Positions 54,441-64,000 of a stretch of 64,000 nt of DNA are shown here, one piece after another. The stretch comes from Boesenbergia rotunda (Eukaryota > Streptophyta > Magnoliopsida > Zingiberales > Zingiberaceae): assembly GCA_024364735.1 (NCBI GenBank), contig JAGFNQ010000842.1:143362-207361 (forward strand), read 5' to 3'. The notes beneath the pieces were generated by a model, which did no database searches, was not told the DNA's origin, and saw only the letters and a program-made list of their open reading frames with translations. Every line of letters starts with the position of its first letter. Positions within the stretch are counted from its first letter, which is position 1. The translations under genes were made by a program, and so were the position numbers.

Positions 54441-55917
54441 TTAGGATAATACGAATGTATGCCATGCTCTATGAATGATGTGTACATATGCATGTCTAAG
54501 AATGAAAATGATGAATGACAAGTATGATGAATGAAAGATGATGCTTATGTCTTTAAGGCATAAATATGCTAAACGGTACGGTCGATGGTCGATGGTACGA
54601 CGGTCGAGAGGACCGGTAAATGGGCCGATAGACGGGCCGAGCCGTAACAAGTTATGCTATGATGAGTATGCCATGAATGTCTTATGAATGATGAAGCATG
54701 AAAAGTATTTTACTTTATGTATGGGCTTGTACCGGACCGAAGTATGGGTCCAAGGGATGGGCACCTTAAGAACGCCCCGGTTATGGACTACCGAAGCTGT
54801 CCACGGTTCTGGCACTACCGGAGCTGTGCAACAGGGATGGGCTCCTTAAGAAGCGCCTCGGTTCGGGGACTACCGGTTATGCTGTCCTTACCCTAGTAGG
54901 TTGGGGCTAGCTACCTCGGATCTACTAGGGATGCGCGCTATGATGTATGTATGTGGTACAAGCCGGGGACCCCAAATGTTATGATGATGATGTTTAAGCA
55001 TTTTCAAAGTATGTTTTAAAAGTTAAGCATCTTTATGTAAATGCATTCCACCCATGCATTCATACATGATATGCATTATGTTACGATAATGATGTCTTAT
55101 ACTTATGCTTTACGATAAAAGATATGCATGAATGATCTATGTCAGGATTATGTTTCGAAGATGTTCATATGATAGGATAGAAGATATGCCTATGTTATGC
55201 CATATAGGTTGATTTTTGTTATGTTATGCTATGTCATGTATTATGCCATGCTACTACGTTTAAGCTTATACCATGTCTTATGCCATGCTAGGGAAGATTA
55301 TTATGTTATGTGTTGCCATGTTTCATGCTATGCTTAGAATGTTAGTATGATTATGTTCATGCCATGTCTCATGCTATGCTATGAATGTTCACTTATGTTT
55401 ATGATCATGCCATGTCAAGGGTATGGTAAATATGATGATGTTTTATGTGCTTATTATGAAATGACGAATGTTTTAGTGAGTAGGAAAGAGTCTTACTAAG
55501 CCTGTGTGCTTATAGTCTTCTTTCCTTATACCGCAGATCATGCAAGGGGATAACGAGGAAGCAGCAGGAGGGCCTGAAATATGTGTGTGATGGTGACTTG
55601 GCCCATGAAATCGAATGTGTTAACCGTTTATGCTAAGAACTTTATTTTTGCTACCTATATGCTCGAATAGTGACTTATGGAACTTTATGATAAGATGTCA
55701 AGTATGATATGATATGAACCTTATGGTATGATGTTAAGCATGTTATGATATGATGTTAAGCATGACGTTCATATGTTAAGTTCCATGTCATTATATTAGG
55801 GATGGTAGTAGGGGCATGTATATGTAAGGTTAAGTTATTCCGCTGCAGTATGATGTTACATGCCTTAAGTATGTCAGCGTAACGCCGCTTTAAAAAAAAA
55901 AAGTGGGCGTTACAGGT

Positions 55918-55931
55918 TGGTATCAGAGCGG
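55918..55931 (+). other. Tek-1 primer-binding site (tRNA-iMet)
   Basis: TGGTATCAGAGCGG, three bases after the LTR end; long match typical of chromoviruses. Confidence 0.93.
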
Positions 55932-56188
55932 TTACCATCTCACTACACACACATCAAGCCCTCTCCTGCAGCTTCCAAGTAAGTACCTTTAATATTTATG
56001 TTCTTTATGGTCTAGAATGATGTATATGATATAGATATGCAAGTATGAACGGTATTGATGATGAAAAGTACGTTACGATAGTAACGACGAATAATGCTTT
56101 ATCTTATTTTAGGAATTAGATATTTTAGAACAATATAGGGGTAGCAAAATACTGAGGTTGATCATACTTGTATTTGGTGAAGGGGAAC
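55932..56188 (+). other. Tek-1 leader
   Basis: Untranslated leader-like sequence; no ORF. Confidence 0.55.
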
Positions 56189-56308
56189 ATGGCTAGATGA
56201 CAGAGTCACCGACTTAACGAGGCAACCCCATCGCCTGACCTGATGGAATTAGTGACTGCCATGATGTTCTTTGTTATGGCCATGATGGCAGCCCATCTAT
56301 TTCATTGA
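56189..56308 (+). pseudogene. gag: Tek-1 gag remnant
   Basis: An ATG followed by a TGA as fourth codon; the frame then reads PDLMELVTAMM, like the start of Tekay-type Gag, and stops at 56308. Weak match by eye; the rest of gag is deleted. Confidence 0.4.
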
Positions 56309-56628
56309 GTTTGGTTAGGTTGTGAACCAATAAGTTAATACTAATACTAGTTTTCGAGTGTGTATTTCAATTTTATGCCCATGAACCTGATATTAACAAT
56401 AAAGTGTCAATCGTATCACACAATTGTATCAAATTATATGAGGAAAATGATGATAATATGAGAGCATGTACTAATATAAGATTATTATCAATATAACTCA
56501 TGGCTTATGTAGTGAACTAATATATCGGAGGCATACTACTATGGTTTACCCATAATTATAATAACATATAAGTATGATATATGCATATAATTACAGCATA
56601 GAGCGATTAAGGATACTAGCTCAATGAT
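56309..56628 (+). other. Unrecognised internal Tek-1 sequence
   Basis: AT-rich, no ORF and no match to pol by eye; it replaces most of gag, PR, RT and RNase H. Confidence 0.45.
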
Positions 56629-57951
56629 ATGTTAAAGAAAGTAATCTATAGGGGGGTGTTATACCTTAGGGATCGTCTATGTATCCCTAATGATCCGGAG
56701 CTTCGAAGAAAAATACTGACGGAAGCTCATGAGACCCCTTATTCGATGCATCCCGGATCCACCAAGATGTATCAAGATCTGAAGGAGAAGTTCTGGTGGT
56801 CCGGTATGAAGAGGGATGTGGCTCAGCATGTTGGTACTTGCATGACTTGCCAGCAAGTAAAGGCGGAACACCAGCGACCCGGAGGAGTTCTACAGCCACT
56901 AGCGATTCCGGAGTGGAAATGGGAAGACATCTCTATGGATTTCATTTCAGGGCTTCCCAGGACTACTAATGGATATGACGCAATATGGGTGATCGTGGAT
57001 AGGCTGACGAAGTCTGCTCATTTCTTGGCGATCAAGATGACCTATTCGATTGAGCAACTGGCTCAACTATATGTTAAGGAAGTAATCAGACTTCATGGAG
57101 TTCCCAAGACCATTATCTCAGATAGGGATGGTCGTTTTACTTCGCATTTTTGGGAATGCGTTCAGAAGTCTCTCGGCACCAAATTGCGATTTAGCACCGC
57201 CTTCCATCCGCAGACTGACGGGCAAACTGAACGGGTGAATCAAATATTAGAGGATATGTTGAGAGTTTGTGCCCTGGATTTCAAGGGAAGTTGGTGTCGA
57301 TATCTATGCTTGGCGGAATTCGCTTACAACAATAGCTACCAAGCTACTATAGGAATGGCACCTTATGAAGCCTTGTATGGCAGTAGATGTAGATCTCCGA
57401 TATGTTGGTACGAGAGTGGGGAAAAGAAGGAGATGGGGCTCGCAACGGATGTTATTGACAGCACCACCCGAGCTATTCAAAATATTCGACAACGGATAGA
57501 AACTGCTCAGAGCCGGCAGAAGAGTTATGCCGATGTCCGGCGCAGACCATTGGAATTTAATGTTGGAGATTTGGTATTTCTTAAAGTGGCTCCTATGAAA
57601 GGGGTGACAAGATTTGGGAAGAAAGGAAAGCTGAGTCCGAGATATGTGGTGCCATACTTAATTCTGAAAAGAGTTGGTAAGGTGGCATATGAGTTGGAGC
57701 TGCCTCCAGAGATGTCAGCTATCCATAACGTATTCCACGTATCCCTGCTGAAAAAGTGTATCCCGAATATGGACCAAGTGATCGAGCCGCAGATAGTACA
57801 AGTACAAGAGTACCTAAGTTATGAGAGCAGACCCATCCAGATTTTGGATAGGGAAGTCAAGAAGCTGAGGAATAAGGAGGTACCTCTAGTCAAGATCTTA
57901 TGGCGAAGCCAGCGGTTCGAGGAAGCTACCTGGGAACGCAGGACGAAATGA
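56629..57951 (+). CDS. pol: Tek-1 integrase with chromodomain-like tail (440 aa, pol fragment)
   Basis: C-terminal part of Ty3/Gypsy Pol. The first in-frame ATG is taken as start only because a stop precedes it; the natural N-terminus is deleted. Residues about 33-75 form the HHCC zinc finger (HETPYSMH, CMTCQQVK). The core has catalytic Asp in ISMDFI, Asp in IISDRDGRF and Glu in ERVNQILEDML, all present and unbroken. Then the GPY/F-like region (GKLSPRYVVPYLI) and HNVFHVSLLKK. The last 50 residues (IQILDREVKKLRN, VKILWRSQ, EEATWE) are a Tekay-type chromodomain, which directs insertion to chromatin. A one-base shift near 57945 likely ends it early: MRRKYPELF and a stop follow in another frame at 57975-57977. 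Integrase could act in trans if expressed. Confidence 0.92.
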   Translation: MLKKVIYRGVLYLRDRLCIPNDPELRRKILTEAHETPYSMHPGSTKMYQDLKEKFWWSGMKRDVAQHVGTCMTCQQVKAEHQRPGGVLQPLAIPEWKWEDISMDFISGLPRTTNGYDAIWVIVDRLTKSAHFLAIKMTYSIEQLAQLYVKEVIRLHGVPKTIISDRDGRFTSHFWECVQKSLGTKLRFSTAFHPQTDGQTERVNQILEDMLRVCALDFKGSWCRYLCLAEFAYNNSYQATIGMAPYEALYGSRCRSPICWYESGEKKEMGLATDVIDSTTRAIQNIRQRIETAQSRQKSYADVRRRPLEFNVGDLVFLKVAPMKGVTRFGKKGKLSPRYVVPYLILKRVGKVAYELELPPEMSAIHNVFHVSLLKKCIPNMDQVIEPQIVQVQEYLSYESRPIQILDREVKKLRNKEVPLVKILWRSQRFEEATWERRTK

Positions 57952-57997
57952 GGCGCAAGTACCCGGAATTATTCTAAGTTCGAGGACGAACTTTCAA

Positions 57998-58011
57998 GAG
58001 GTATGGGGGAT
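57998..58011 (+). other. Tek-1 polypurine tract
   Basis: GAGGTATGGGGGAT directly before the 3' LTR. Confidence 0.85.
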
Positions 58012-58490
58012 TGTAACGACCCGGAAAATTCACTTAATATTTTCTGAAAATATTGAGCATGTCTAGATAATTTTCCGAAGGACCTAGAGGCATTAATACG
58101 AACATTGGCCTAGGAAATCCATGTTTTCTCGTTTAAATTGAGGAAACCAAGTGCTAATGGGCCTTATATGGGCTTCCTAGTACTATGATTATAGGTGGAT
58201 TTTTAGGAAGAATTAGTATAAATATAAATAGGAATTTATTTGGGCACATTAACATGATTATGGGAAAGTATTAGCCTAACGTTCCCATCTAAATTGAGGA
58301 ATTTGGTATTAATGGGCTTTAAATGGGCCCAAAAATGGGTATTAATTAGGTAAAATTAATATAAATTTAAAAGAATTTTATTTAGGAATATTAGTATAAT
58401 TATGGGTAATTTTAGGGGGGATTTTCGGAATTTAAGAAAATAAGGTAATAAAATAAATGAAATGAAAATCAAAATAAAAATAAATGTGCA

Positions 58491-58549
58491 TGAGCCAAGG
58501 ATTGAACCTTGGACCTCTTATACAACCAAGAATGCTTTAACCAACTCAC
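58491..58549 (-). other. tRNA-like segment in Tek-1 3' LTR
   Basis: Same as 52619-52680, with small changes only outside the T-arm-like hairpin. Confidence 0.5.
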
Positions 58550-59000
58550 CTAGAAAGGAATTCTTATGAGTAATTGAAGTGGAGGTTGGTTAACAGGTAA
58601 AAGGAGGTGAAGGGTCATGGAGAGGCTCTTCATTTGCCTCCTTGATGGGTTATAATGAGAGGAGTTTTGGGAGTTACTTCTTCTCTCAATCAATTGCATT
58701 TCCTCTCCTCTTCATTCCTCATTCTTGCCGAGCACCAAAGGGAGGAATTCCTTGGGGAAAACTTCACAAGAGGTCTCATCTCTCAAGATCTAAAGTTCCT
58801 ACAAGGTGACAAGGACTAGTTGTGGTCAAGAGATACCAAGTCCTCTTCCTTCTCCTCTTTCAAGGTTCGAAAAAAAATCAAGAAATCTAAGGTAAGACTC
58901 CCTCACTTGTGGTATAATAGTTACCTATGATTTCCATGATTTTTTAGCATGATGTATGGGTTAGTTTTTGGATTTGATGTTGGAAAGAAACAAAAACTAA

Positions 59001-59860
59001 GGTCCCTATGTTTATGGGTTTCGGCCCCCATGATTTAAATGTCTATAAATATGTTAAAAATCATGATAATATTATTTGATATTCCCTTATGATGTTTAGA
59101 AGTTAAGTATAATTTTTGGGAATTTTTGAAGTACCCTAGGACACTCTAAGGTTTCGGCCAACATGAAAGGGACAAAACCAAGGTCCCTATGTTTATGGGT
59201 TTCGGCCACCATGATTTAAATGTCTATAAATATGTTAAAAATCATGATAATGTTATTTGATGTTCCCTCATGATGTGTAGAGGTTAAGTATAATTTTTGG
59301 GAATTTTTGGAGTAACCTAGGACACTCTAGGAATTCGTCCAATAGGAAAGGGACAAAACCAAGGTCCCTATGTTTATGGGTTTCGGCCACCATGATTTAA
59401 ATGTCTATAAATATGTTAAAAATCATGATAATGTTATTTGATGTTCCCTCATGATGTGTATAGGTTAATTATAATTTTTGGGAATTTTGGAGTACCCTAG
59501 GACACTCTAGGGATTCGGCCAACAGGAAAGGGACAAAACCAAGGTCCCTATGTTTATGGGTTACGGACACCATGATTTAAATGTCTATAAATATGTTAAA
59601 AATCATGATAATGTTATTTGATGTTCCATCATGATGTGTAGAGGTTAAGTATAATTTTTGAGAATTTTTGGAGTACCCTAGGACACCCCAGGGTTTCGGC
59701 CAACATGAATGAAACAAAAACTGAGGACCCTGAGTTTAAGGGTTTCGGCCATCATGTTTTAAAGGTCTATAATTATGCTAAAAATCATGATAATGTTATT
59801 TAATGTTCCCTTATGATGTTTAGAAGTTAAGTATAAATTTTGGGAATTTTTGGAGCAACC
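59001..59860 (+). repeat. Five tandem units of about 181 bp in Tek-1 3' LTR
   Basis: Same array as 53129-53990. Confidence 0.9.
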
Positions 59861-61868
59861 TAGAGGCCCATATGGTTCGGCCAACCCCAAGGACCCAAGG
59901 GTTAGGGTTGAGTCTTTAACTTCAAGCATATGTTTATGTGTTGCCATGATATAAGGATGAAGGATGGTGATTACGTGAATTTTCACCTGGCCTTGGGACT
60001 CCACAAGTTTCGGCCAATAAGGGTTAATAGGATAAAAGTTAAGATTTGTTTCAAGTAAGGGTCCCAATGGCCCTATGGTAAGATGTGATTTATGATATGA
60101 ATGATATGTCATGTTTACGAATGATATGCCATGTTTATGAATGATATGTCATGGTTATGCATGATACGCCATGTTTATGAATGATATGCCATGTTATGAA
60201 TGATATGCCATGTTACGAATGATATGTCATGTTTATGAATGATATGCCATGGTTATGTATGATATGCCATGTTTATGAATGATATGCCATGTTATGAATG
60301 ATATGCCATGTTACGAATGATATGTCATGTTTATGAATGATATGCCATGGTTATGCATAATATGTCATGTTTAGGAATGATATGCTATGTTTTAGGATAA
60401 TACGAATGTATGCCATGCTCTATGAATGATGTGTACATATGCATGTCTAAGAATGAAAATGATGAATGACAAGTATGATGAATGAAAGATGATGCTTATG
60501 TCTTTATGGCATAAATATGCTAAACGGCACGGTCGATGGTCGACGGTACGACGGTCGAGAGGACCGGTAAATGGGCCGATAGACGGGCCGAGCCGTAACA
60601 AGTTATGCTATGATGAGTATGCCATGAATGTCTTATGAATGATGAAGCATGAAAAGTATTTTACTTTATGTATGGGCTTGTACCGGACCGAAGTATGGGT
60701 CCAAGGGATGGGCACCTTAAGAACGCCCCGGTTATGGACTACCGAAGCTGTCCACAGTTCTGGCACTACCGGAGCTGTGCAACAGGGATGGGCTCCTTAA
60801 GAAGCGCCTCGGTTCGGGGACTACCGGTTATGCTGTCCTTACCCTAGTAGGTTGGGGCTAGCTACCTCGGATCTACTAGGGATGCGCACTATGATGTATG
60901 TATGTGGTACAAGCCGAGGACCCCAAATGTTATGATGATGATGTTTAAGCATTTTCAAAGTATGTTTTAAAAGTTAAGCATCTTTATGTAAATGCATTCC
61001 ACCCATGCATTCATATATGATATGCATTATGTTACGATAATGATGTCTTATACTTATGCTTTACGATAAAAGATATGCATGAATGATCTATGTCAGGATT
61101 ATGTTACGAAGATGTTCATATGATAGGATAGAAGATATGCCTATGTTATGCCATATAGGTTGATTTTTGTTACGTTATCCTATGCCATGTATTATGCCAT
61201 GCTACTACGTTTAAGCTTATACCATGTCTTATGCCATGCTAGGGAAGATTATTATGTTATGTTATGCCATGTTTCATGCTATGCTTAGAATGTTAGTATG
61301 ATTATGTTCATGCCATGTCTCATGCTATGCTATGAATGTTCACTTATGTTTATGATCATGCCATGTCAAGGGTATGGTAAATATGATGATGTTTTATGTG
61401 CTTATTATGAAATGACGAATGTTTTAGTGAGTAGGAAAGAGTCTTACTAAGCCTGTGTGCTTATAGTCTTCTTTCCTTATACCGCAGATCATGCAAGGGG
61501 ATAACGAGGAAGCAGCAGGAGGGCCTGAAATATGTGTGTGATGGTGACTTGGCCCATGAGATCGAATGTGTTAACCGTTTATGCTAAGAACTTTATTTTT
61601 GCTACCTATATGCTCGAATAGTGACTTATGGAACTTTATGATAAGATGTCAAGTATGATATGATATGAACCTTATTGTATGATGTTAAGCATGTTATGAT
61701 ATGATGTTAAGCATGACGTTCATATGTTAAGTTCCATGTCATTATATTAGGGATGGTAGTAGGGGCATGTATATGTAAGGTTCAAGTTATTCCGCTGCAG
61801 TATGATGTTACATGCCTTAAGTATGTCAGCGTAACGCCGCTTTAAAAAAAAAAAAAGTGGGCGTTACA

Positions 61869-61873
61869 GCCCC
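61869..61873. repeat. Target-site duplication GCCCC, right copy
   Basis: Pairs with 52135-52139. Confidence 0.95.
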
Positions 61874-61976
61874 TGTACTATATTTCTATCTTGTTAGCCA
61901 AAGAGTTTTCAGCTTTATAAATTTCTAAATTTGAGACCCACACTCGTGACAGCTATTTTGGGTACCATCAAATTTT

Positions 61977-61994
61977 TGGCGCCGTTGCCGGGGA
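61977..61994 (+). other. AthL-3 primer-binding site (tRNA-Asp)
   Basis: TGGCGCCGTTGCCGGGGA, complementary to the 3' end of plant tRNA-Asp as used by Athila/Tat Gypsy elements; six bases after the LTR end. Confidence 0.9.
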
Positions 61995-62166
61995 ATAACT
62001 AGTTGAGTTTGTGTTTAATATTTATATTCTTAGATTCTATTTTCATTTTCTTTATCTTTTTGTATCCAGTTGCTGCCATTTTGTTTGTTTTGTGCTAGGA
62101 CTGCAGGTGGTGATCTTAAGAGTTTGAGGAACTCTTGGAAAATTTTCTAATCATTCATGCAGTTCC
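61995..62166 (+). other. AthL-3 leader
   Basis: T-rich leader between primer site and the Q-rich ATG; no ORF. Confidence 0.6.
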
Positions 62167-63585
62167 ATGGCAGAATATCAGTATTTCCAGAACTTTCAGC
62201 AGCCTTGTCAGGATTATCAGCAGTCTTATTTCCAATTCCAGAATTCTCTACAAGATTTTCAGCCATACCAGCCTTATCAAGATTACCAACAATCAAATTG
62301 TCAGTTTTAACCTTAGTTTCAACAATTTCAGCAAAATTTTCAGCTAAGTCAACCTTTTCTACAATTTCAGCAGCCCTATGCTAATTTTCAGCAAAACTAA
62401 CCTTTCAGTCAGTCACAATATCAATTTTAACCACAATTCCAAAATTTTCAGCAAGGTTACAATCCTAATCAACAAAGCTTTCAACAATACAATCAGAGTT
62501 TTCAACCTCCACAATTTCAACCTTCACCTCAAACTTAGAATTTCCAGGGCTGTAATTTTCAGCAGTTTCAACCAAGCTTCCAGCCCAATTTTCAGTAATT
62601 CCAGCAACCAAATCCATTATTTGATTAGCCCCAACAATTTCAATTTCAGAGTTCACAACTTACTTATAATTTTCAGCAATTTTATGTCACATTTCAAGAT
62701 CAACAAGAGTCTTGTACCAATCAAGGAGATTTTGAGGATTCTAGTGAGTTTGAGGGTCAACAATAGAGGCTAGAGGAAATTTTGCAACAACTCATACAAC
62801 AGAAAAGGGTACAACAACAAGAGTATGATTCTGCTCTTAAAAACATTGAGAGACATTTGGGGCAAATGGTTAGTGATATGGAGCAAATGCAAGCCCAAAG
62901 ATCAAGCCAATCACCTTCTCAAGCTATTCAAGATTTTAAGGGGTATGATTGTGAACTAACTTTGAAGAATGATGAGGTAGTTTCAAGTTTAAACACTCCA
63001 AATGCCGATTTTCCTGAAAAATTTTCAGCATCCTATTTCCCTACTCAAAACAGCCCCGGAGTTGATTTTATATCAGTTCAAGATGATCCTAGTGCAAGCC
63101 TAAGACCTTCTTCAATTGATTTTGCAATTTTGGTGGAAGAAGAAGAAGGAATCAACAAAATTAGGGAACCTACAGCAGCTAGTCTTCTTAAAATCCTTGC
63201 TCAAAATTCATTTTCAAATTTTTCAGCTCAAGAGGAAGAGCCAAAAGCCTCTGTAGCATTTTCACAGTACCCCAGAGAGGATCCTCCTAGCATTAGCACG
63301 GGTATTCCAGATGGGACTGTTGAGGTAGAGTTTATTGCTGATGAAGCTTCATTTGATATAGTGGGAGGAGATTTTATTTCAGAGGAAGCTGAGGATGCAT
63401 TAGTTGTGGAGGCATTGGAGGAGATGGATGAAAAAGCTTGTGATAGCCTTAAATTCAAATTTGAAGCGCTACAGGACCCTTCTCACCTTTTATTTTGTGA
63501 TGATATTTTTATTGATGGTCCTAATTTTTCTAATATGGTTGTTGCAATATGGTTGATAAAGTATGCATTGGAGAGGATTCTATAG
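62167..63585 (+). pseudogene. AthL-3 Gln/Phe-rich (prion-like) ORF, eight in-frame stops and no frameshift
   Basis: Family unknown to me. From the ATG at 62167 one frame runs 1419 bases. The first 200 codons have about 64 Gln plus many Phe, Tyr, Asn and Pro (YQYFQNFQQ, FQQFQQNF), a low-complexity prion-like composition. A Q/K/E-rich helix-like part follows (LEEILQQLIQQKRVQQQEYD, then IERHLGQMVSDMEQMQ), then a long acidic S/E/D-rich half. Eight stops at 62308, 62314, 62398, 62428, 62536, 62596, 62626 and 62764 are all TAA or TAG, each one C-to-T change from CAA/CAG. The next ORF overlaps in another frame at about 63550, probably by a one-base deletion. Place after the primer site suggests a gag-like role, but no capsid or zinc knuckle is seen. 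Confidence 0.7.
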
Positions 63586-64000
63586 GTATAGGGGATTGCA
63601 CAGAGCCCCAGATACCACCAATTTTGAAGGATACATTAGAAGATTCAAAGGATCAGTATGAAAGTGTAGGGACTTACATGGTGGAAGCAAGGGCCCAAGA
63701 GTCACCTTTCTTAGTTGAATGTTCATCAGAACCTGAGCCTAAAGTAGAGCTTGTACTGGACCAGGAGGAAGCAATAGTCACATCTACTCTTGTAGAACCT
63801 CTAGGTATTTTTCAGCCTGATCAGGTAAGTATTTCTCCTATTTCATTAGAAGAACCCATGGAGGTACCTAGGGTTGAGTTCGTTGGTTGTGATGATATTC
63901 TTGACACATTTTATGTAGATATTAATTTTGAAAAATTCATTGAGGTACCTATTATTGGTTGTGATAAATTTCTTGATACATCTTATGCTGGAATTGATTG
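63553..64000 (+). CDS. AthL-3 acidic repeat ORF, N-terminal part (runs off window)
   Basis: Counterpart of 22456-23502 (-). Opens with MVDKVCIGED, shares GDCTEPQ and MVEAR with the minus copy, and enters the 26-residue repeats (EVPRVEFVGCDDILDTF, then FEKFIEVP...DTSYAG). No stop up to the window end. It was most likely continuous with the Q-rich ORF. Confidence 0.65.

Larger units (their letters stand above)
52140..55914 (+). repeat. Tek-1 5' LTR (3775 bp)
   Basis: TGTAACGACCC...GGGCGTTACA. It contains a minus-strand tRNA-like segment (52619-52680), five 181-bp tandem units (53129-about 53990), an ATATGCCATG array (about 54210-54440) and an A-rich run before the end. No gene. Confidence 0.94.
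52140..61868 (+). mobile_element. Tek-1: Tekay/Del-like Ty3/Gypsy chromovirus with internal deletion
   Basis: 9729 bp between GCCCC duplications. LTRs of 3775 and 3857 bp, and an internal region of only about 2.1 kb: tRNA-Met primer site, a short gag remnant, unrecognised sequence, then integrase with a chromodomain-like tail, and PPT. Protease, RT and RNase H are missing. The LTRs are nearly identical by eye, so this is one of the youngest insertions here; the deletion may have been present in the parent. Confidence 0.92.
58012..61868 (+). repeat. Tek-1 3' LTR (3857 bp)
   Basis: Near-identical partner of the 5' LTR. It is 82 bp longer, mainly through extra ATATGCCATG units (60086-60395). 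tRNA-like segment at 58491-58549 (-); 181-bp units from 59001, 59182, 59363, 59543 and 59724. Confidence 0.94.
50585..61970 (+). repeat. AthL-3 LTR copy B (lacks its start; interrupted)
   Basis: Homologous to copy A from the TATATTTGAGATATTTTGGC segment onward. It is split at 52139/61874 by the Tekay-like element and ends GGGTACCATCA at 61970. Confidence 0.82.
47259..64000 (+). mobile_element. AthL-3: Athila-like non-autonomous element(s), continues past window
   Basis: LTR copy A (47259-50573), abutting LTR copy B without its start (about 50585-61970), tRNA-Asp primer site, Q-rich ORF and start of the repeat ORF. Copy A holds a solo SireB-type LTR, copy B a Tekay-like element. No RT/IN is visible up to the window edge. 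Confidence 0.82.

Noticed and set aside
62167..62782. Alternative genetic code (TAA/TAG read as Gln)
   Set aside because: The pattern fits formally, but the DNA is a plant retrotransposon and other ORFs end normally at TAA/TAG; C-to-T decay of Gln codons is simpler.

Overview
This window is plant nuclear DNA made almost entirely of nested LTR retrotransposons. I see no host protein-coding gene and no convincing rRNA, functional tRNA or CRISPR. The evidence for a plant is tRNA-Met (TGGTATCAGAGC) and tRNA-Asp (TGGCGCCGTTGCCGGGGA) primer sites, Copia gag/pol, a Ty3 integrase with a chromodomain-like tail, and 5-bp target duplications. The mix (Sirevirus-type Copia, Athila-type and Tekay/Del-type Gypsy) fits an angiosperm with a large repeat-rich genome. 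The species cannot be read from the sequence. There are two assembly gaps, 2294-2487 and 23928-24099.

Layout (working labels are mine). SireA is a Sirevirus-like Copia element at 1-17882. Its 5' LTR is cut by the window edge. It has decayed gag-PR-IN-RT-RH, a covarying hairpin, a palindrome array, an env-like gene, four polypurine tracts and a 2.09-kb 3' LTR. Its RT is split at 4934/11613 by a minus-strand non-autonomous element, SireB1 (4935-11612, TSD GATTT). 17883-18413 is unassigned. 18414-19448 is a broken Sirevirus-like LTR (SireD). 19449-23927 is the 3' part of a minus-strand Athila-like element with a Q-rich ORF and a 26-residue-repeat ORF. 24100-24245 plus 29217-30966 are two pieces of a minus-strand SireA-type LTR, split by an Athila-like deletion derivative (24251-29211, TSD AGCCT). 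30967-32888 is another Copia fragment with two zinc knuckles. It is interrupted by SireB2 (32889-39892, TSD ACACA) and again by SireC (39927-47258+). SireC has gag and an env-like gene but no pol, and holds a Tekay-like remnant (43863-46051, TSD GGCCA). SireC is cut at 47259 by plus-strand Athila-like DNA that runs off the window. That DNA carries a solo SireB-type LTR (47860-49452, TSD GGATT) and a Tekay-like element with 3.8-kb LTRs (52140-61868, TSD GCCCC).

How the parts relate. SireB1/B2 keep LTRs, primer site, a shortened gag-like ORF and long structured non-coding DNA, so if they move they must borrow reverse transcriptase and integrase, plausibly from SireA/SireC relatives. All Sirevirus-type elements share one plan under different sequences: short hairpin repeats early in the LTR, a palindrome array upstream of the TATA box, and repeated purine tracts before the 3' LTR. 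Most reading frames carry nonsense codons, mainly at CAA/CAG/CGA/TGG, as expected of methylated silenced repeats.

Most unusual signals: (1) an RNA-like hairpin with compensating stem changes in four Sirevirus-type elements; (2) a paralogous series of nested hairpins in SireB, some fused to a purine tract; (3) a phase-2 intron at the same place near the start of two divergent env-like genes, with LTR-type palindromes upstream of each; (4) a glutamine/phenylalanine-rich, prion-like ORF followed by tandem acidic repeats in the Athila-like elements, on both strands.
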